Below the pieces are notes generated by a model that did not search any database, was not told where the DNA came from, and saw nothing but the letters and a program-made list of their open reading frames with translations. Below are positions 9,957 through 12,498 of a stretch of 12,498 nt of DNA, piece after piece. Position 1 is the first letter of the stretch. Each line of letters starts with the position of its first letter. The stretch is taken from contig BBXU01000989.1 in the NCBI GenBank assembly GCA_001598975.1, positions 1 to 12,498 on the forward strand, read 5' to 3'. This DNA comes from Parachlorella kessleri. Taxonomy: Eukaryota; Chlorophyta; Trebouxiophyceae; Chlorellales; Chlorellaceae. Made by a program: the position numbers and the translations under genes.

Positions 9957-10069
9957 CTATCTTGGCTGCTTCAGCAACTGTCCAAATTGCACCGGCTTCT
10001 TGGCAGGTAGCAGATCCCCTCCTGGTCTCTTGTCGTTCCCCCTCGCCAGCCCAAGGCGGGCTGGCCAGC
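9957..10069. promoter_or_regulatory. Putative bidirectional promoter region
   Basis: If the small minus-strand gene begins at 9956 and the reductase at 10070, only 113 bases separate the two start codons, so both 5' untranslated regions and the core promoters must share this stretch. No TATA box is evident. A frame in phase with the reductase stays open across it back to an ATG at 9848, so part of it might instead be coding. Confidence 0.3.
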
Positions 10070-12214
10070 ATGGGGGCAACAATGCAGGCCGCAGCTTTTG
10101 ATCGGTTTGGTGGACCAGACGTGCTGCACGTAGTGAACTGGACAAAGCCACACCCAAGTGCTGACAGAGTCTTGGTGAGGGTCATCTGTGCTTCAGTCAA
10201 CCCTGTTGACGTAAAAATCCGACAGGGGCAAGCCTTTCCGTTCTCTTCACTGACGGCGTTGCCAAAGGTGAGAGCTTGCGTGGGAGTCAGCCATGTCAGG
10301 ACCCTAGAGTTTTCCCTGCGTACCTATTGCATACTTTGGGCCGCTCAACAAGCAGATGCACTGCGCTGTGTGCAAGACAACTTCTGCGCCGCAGATTCCT
10401 GGTGGTGATGTGGCGGGTATAGTTGAGGATTGTGCGGACAACTCTAAATTCGGTAAGGTGAGATGGCCTGTCGTGTGTCCATGGGCAGCAGACTCTGCAT
10501 CAAAGAAATCCTTATCTGGTCTTCAGCATGTGTCGACTTATTTCTCTGCCAAATTTAGTCAAGTGCCAAAGTAGACCACTGACCACTGTAAGAACACCCA
10601 GCCAACCGCTGCTGCCTGTCAAATCAGGGGCTCTCGCTCCTCGCTAAAAGCCCAAGCAGCCTTGTTCCCTCATGTCAGGTATGCCCGGCCGTCCTGCCTG
10701 CCCGCAGGGTGACAAAGTGTATGGCTGCCTGGACACCTTCTTCCCCTACGTCCGGGAGGGGTGCTATGCGCAGTACGTGGCTGCCAAGGAGTCACACTTA
10801 GCCAAGTTACCAGAGGGGCTGGGCTTTGAGGAGGCAGCTGGCGTGCCACTGGTAGCACTCACCGCATGGCAGGTAAGATCATGCCCCAAACTGGTGACTG
10901 GCAACAGTAAACATCTGCCATGGGCCTATGAGCGTGCGGGACGGCTGCGGTAAGCCAGCATGGCTGCCTCAGAGTCACTGAGCTTGGTTCTTAGGCATCT
11001 TACCTTGGCTAGTGGAGCCAGGATGTGCGCTTGGAAGATGTAGTGCAGCCGCCAAAGAGCACCCCTACAAGTATTGCTCACTCTGGCAGTGAAGGCATTT
11101 GGTTGCTTCAGCTCGCCAGCAAGGCAAGAGCCAGCAAAGGCTGTTTGCATGTTGCTCGCAACGGCGCCCAGTGCCAGTCAGAACGAATGTTGCATTTCTT
11201 TCACTTGTTTCCGAGCAGGCTTCTGGTGGGGTGTGCTGCATGCGTGCAGGGGTTGGAGCACCTGCCTCTGCCTCCAGGCTCGAGGGCCCTGATCCATGGT
11301 GGCTCTGGCGGGGTTGGCAGCATGGCCATCCAGGTGGCCAAGAAGGTCAAGGGCTGGCACGTCACAACCACCTGCAGGTAAGTGTAGGGCAAGAACCCCC
11401 ACCCCTGTGGATGTAATTCACACACGACTCAATGGCCAGGAAGTTCAAGGGGCTGGCATGGCACCATGACCTGCAGGCTGGCCGAATAGTCGTTCCGATT
11501 GACCACTTTACTGGTACTTGGATGAAACTGGTGTCCGCGCCGGGGCTGTCATTGCGCTTCTATCCCTGGAGCGAGCTGTGCTGACCCCACTTCCCACGGG
11601 CCGCTGCAGGCATGTGCACACAGTGCCAATGACTGCCTTCCCGCCTGCCTGTGTTATGGCTTGTTGCTTGCAGCCCCCGCAATGCGGAGTACTGCCGACA
11701 GCTGGGTGCTGACGAGGTTGTTGACTACTCCAGCCAGCTGGACCTGTCCCACTTGGCCCAGGACAGACCGTTTGATGTCGTGCTGGATGTCATGGGAGGT
11801 GATCAACCCGGCACACCTAACAACTGTGAAGGGAACGCTTGCTGGATGCATGTGTATGTTGCGAGTGTGCTGCTTCGTACCTGTCACTGGGGCATACAGG
11901 GGCAGCTGCATATCCTCAGCCAGGATGTTCCTGGAGGGCGCCACAGCTGGCTGGATGTCCCCCTAGGCGGGATCCTGCATGCGTACCTGCAGGTCACATC
12001 TGAAAGTGGGCCGCAGGGCACTAGGAGTGGATATCAAGGCCACAACCATGAAACCCCCCTGCTGTGCAGGTGACGTGGCACAGCGCACCATCGGGCTGGT
12101 CCGGCGGGGAGGGCACTATGTCAGCGTGTGGACCAATGCCGGCCGATGGATTGAGCAGGCTGGAGGGTCGGGGTGGAGGGGCAAGGCACGCTGCCTGGCC
12201 GATGTTGCCTACTG
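10070..12214 (+). CDS. MDR-family NAD(P)H quinone oxidoreductase (RTN4IP1-like), C terminus beyond window
   Basis: Visible exons: 10070-10267, 10395-10457, 10708-10872, 11250-11377, 11674-11798 and 12070-12214, all with GT-AG borders and agreeing phases. They encode about 274 residues; family members have about 320 to 390. The family reduces quinones or activated alkenes with NAD(P)H; the nearest known groups seem to be mitochondrial RTN4IP1 and the plant chloroplast-envelope quinone oxidoreductase homologue. Evidence: FDRFGGPDVL and VRVICASVNPVDVKIRQG at the N terminus, IPGGDVAGIVE, GDKVYG, EEAAGVPLVALTAWQGLEHL, then the Rossmann nucleotide loop HGGSGGVG (158-165) with AIQVAKKVKG, LGADEVVDY and FDVVLDVMGG. 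The catalytic-zinc cysteine pattern of classical alcohol dehydrogenases is absent, as in the quinone reductases. The last visible exon can stop at TGA 12216-12218, but the overlapping GTGAGC donor at 12215 and the missing C-terminal lobe suggest the gene continues to the right. A second ATG at 10082 is an equally good start; ATG 9848 would add a 74-residue Ser/Arg-rich leader. Confidence 0.85.
11335..11477 (+). repeat. Degenerate direct repeat: exon 4 end copied inside the next intron
   Basis: Copy 1 (11335-11378) is the last part of reductase exon 4 plus the first intron base; copy 2 (11433-11477) lies inside the intron. Both start TGGCCA and end ACCTGCAGG. By eye they differ at seven positions and one inserted G over 45 columns (about 82% identity), with an offset of 98 to 99 bases. 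Copy 2 lacks the GTAAGT donor that follows copy 1 and continues as GCTGG. Confidence 0.7.
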
Positions 12215-12498
12215 GTGAGCCTACCTGGCAGCTCAGGGGCCAGAAAGGCCGGGGAGCGGGGCAGGGCAGGGCGGGTGGGCGGGAGGGGAGGGGAGGGGAG
12301 GGCCCACTCCGGATGGCGGCTGCGCCCCCCTTTTTCAGTTAGCCTGGTCCAGAGGATAATGCAGAGGGAAATTGGCAGGTGGTAGTATTTACGAAACCGT
12401 GCACACGCCATCCATGCATGACAAAGCTCTGCCCACCTGTCCCCAACGGCCGAGTTTCCGCTCGCCCCTCCAATCCTCCCTCACCCCCCCCCCTCCCC
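12215..12498 (+). other. Presumed intron at the right edge of the reductase gene
   Basis: It begins GTGAGC at 12215. Candidate acceptors inside the window (for example TTTTTCAG near 12338) lead to immediate stops in the required phase, so the next exon is expected beyond the window. The region ends in pyrimidine-rich sequence with a run of ten C (12484-12493). Confidence 0.45.
12251..12302 (+). repeat. G-tract array with quadruplex-forming pattern
   Basis: At least nine runs of three or four G are separated by one to three bases, ending in a GGGGA tandem repeat (about 12281-12300). The array sits about 35 bases after the presumed splice donor of the last visible reductase exon, on the coding strand. 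Confidence 0.7.

Noticed and set aside
12338..12387. Further reductase exon after TTTTTCAG
   Set aside because: In the phase required by the exon ending at 12214 it reads into a stop at once; nearby acceptors do the same.
1..12498. CRISPR array, transposon or prokaryotic defence system
   Set aside because: No regular repeats with spacers, no transposase or integrase signature and no terminal repeats were seen; spliced genes show that this is eukaryotic DNA.

Overview
This window is nuclear DNA from a eukaryote, most probably a chlorophyte green alga. Genes are cut into short exons by introns of about 90 to 460 bases with GT-AG (and some GC-AG) borders. Coding exons are GC-rich. The pentamer TGTAA, the usual chlorophyte polyadenylation signal, lies downstream of two of the genes. 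The H2A.Z and WDR91 proteins are readable against known families once the exons are joined by hand. No bacterial operon, mobile element, CRISPR array or RNA gene was found.

Layout from left to right. (1) 161-999, plus: the last two exons of an unrecognised Ala/Gln/Ser-rich, partly coiled-coil protein whose start is outside the window. (2) 1407-2871, minus: a complete five-exon histone H2A.Z variant gene of 158 codons, convergent with gene 1; one of its introns has a GC donor. (3) 2872-4968: about 2.1 kb with no firmly supportable gene. It must hold the H2A.Z promoter and the 5' flank of the next gene, plus a doubtful small spliced reading chain. (4) 4969-8831, plus: a complete seven-exon gene for an 800-residue WDR91-type protein (LisH-like N terminus, coiled coil, low-complexity linker, WD40 propeller); its second intron also appears to use a GC donor. 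(5) 9498-9956, minus: a possible three-exon gene for a 58-residue basic protein of unknown function. (6) 10070 to the right edge, plus: an NAD(P)H-dependent MDR-family quinone oxidoreductase (RTN4IP1 / plant quinone-oxidoreductase-like), with six exons visible and the C terminus beyond the window.

The genes do not form a functional unit. They are ordinary neighbours: a chromatin component, an endosome-maturation factor and a reductase. Points of interest are two GC-AG introns, a tail duplication and a C-terminal extension in H2A.Z, a degenerate copy of an exon end inside the following intron of the reductase, a tight divergent arrangement at 9956/10070, and a strong G-tract array near the right edge. 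I saw no convincing new multi-gene system. All exon borders were read by eye from splice consensus, phase and family resemblance, so they need transcript support.
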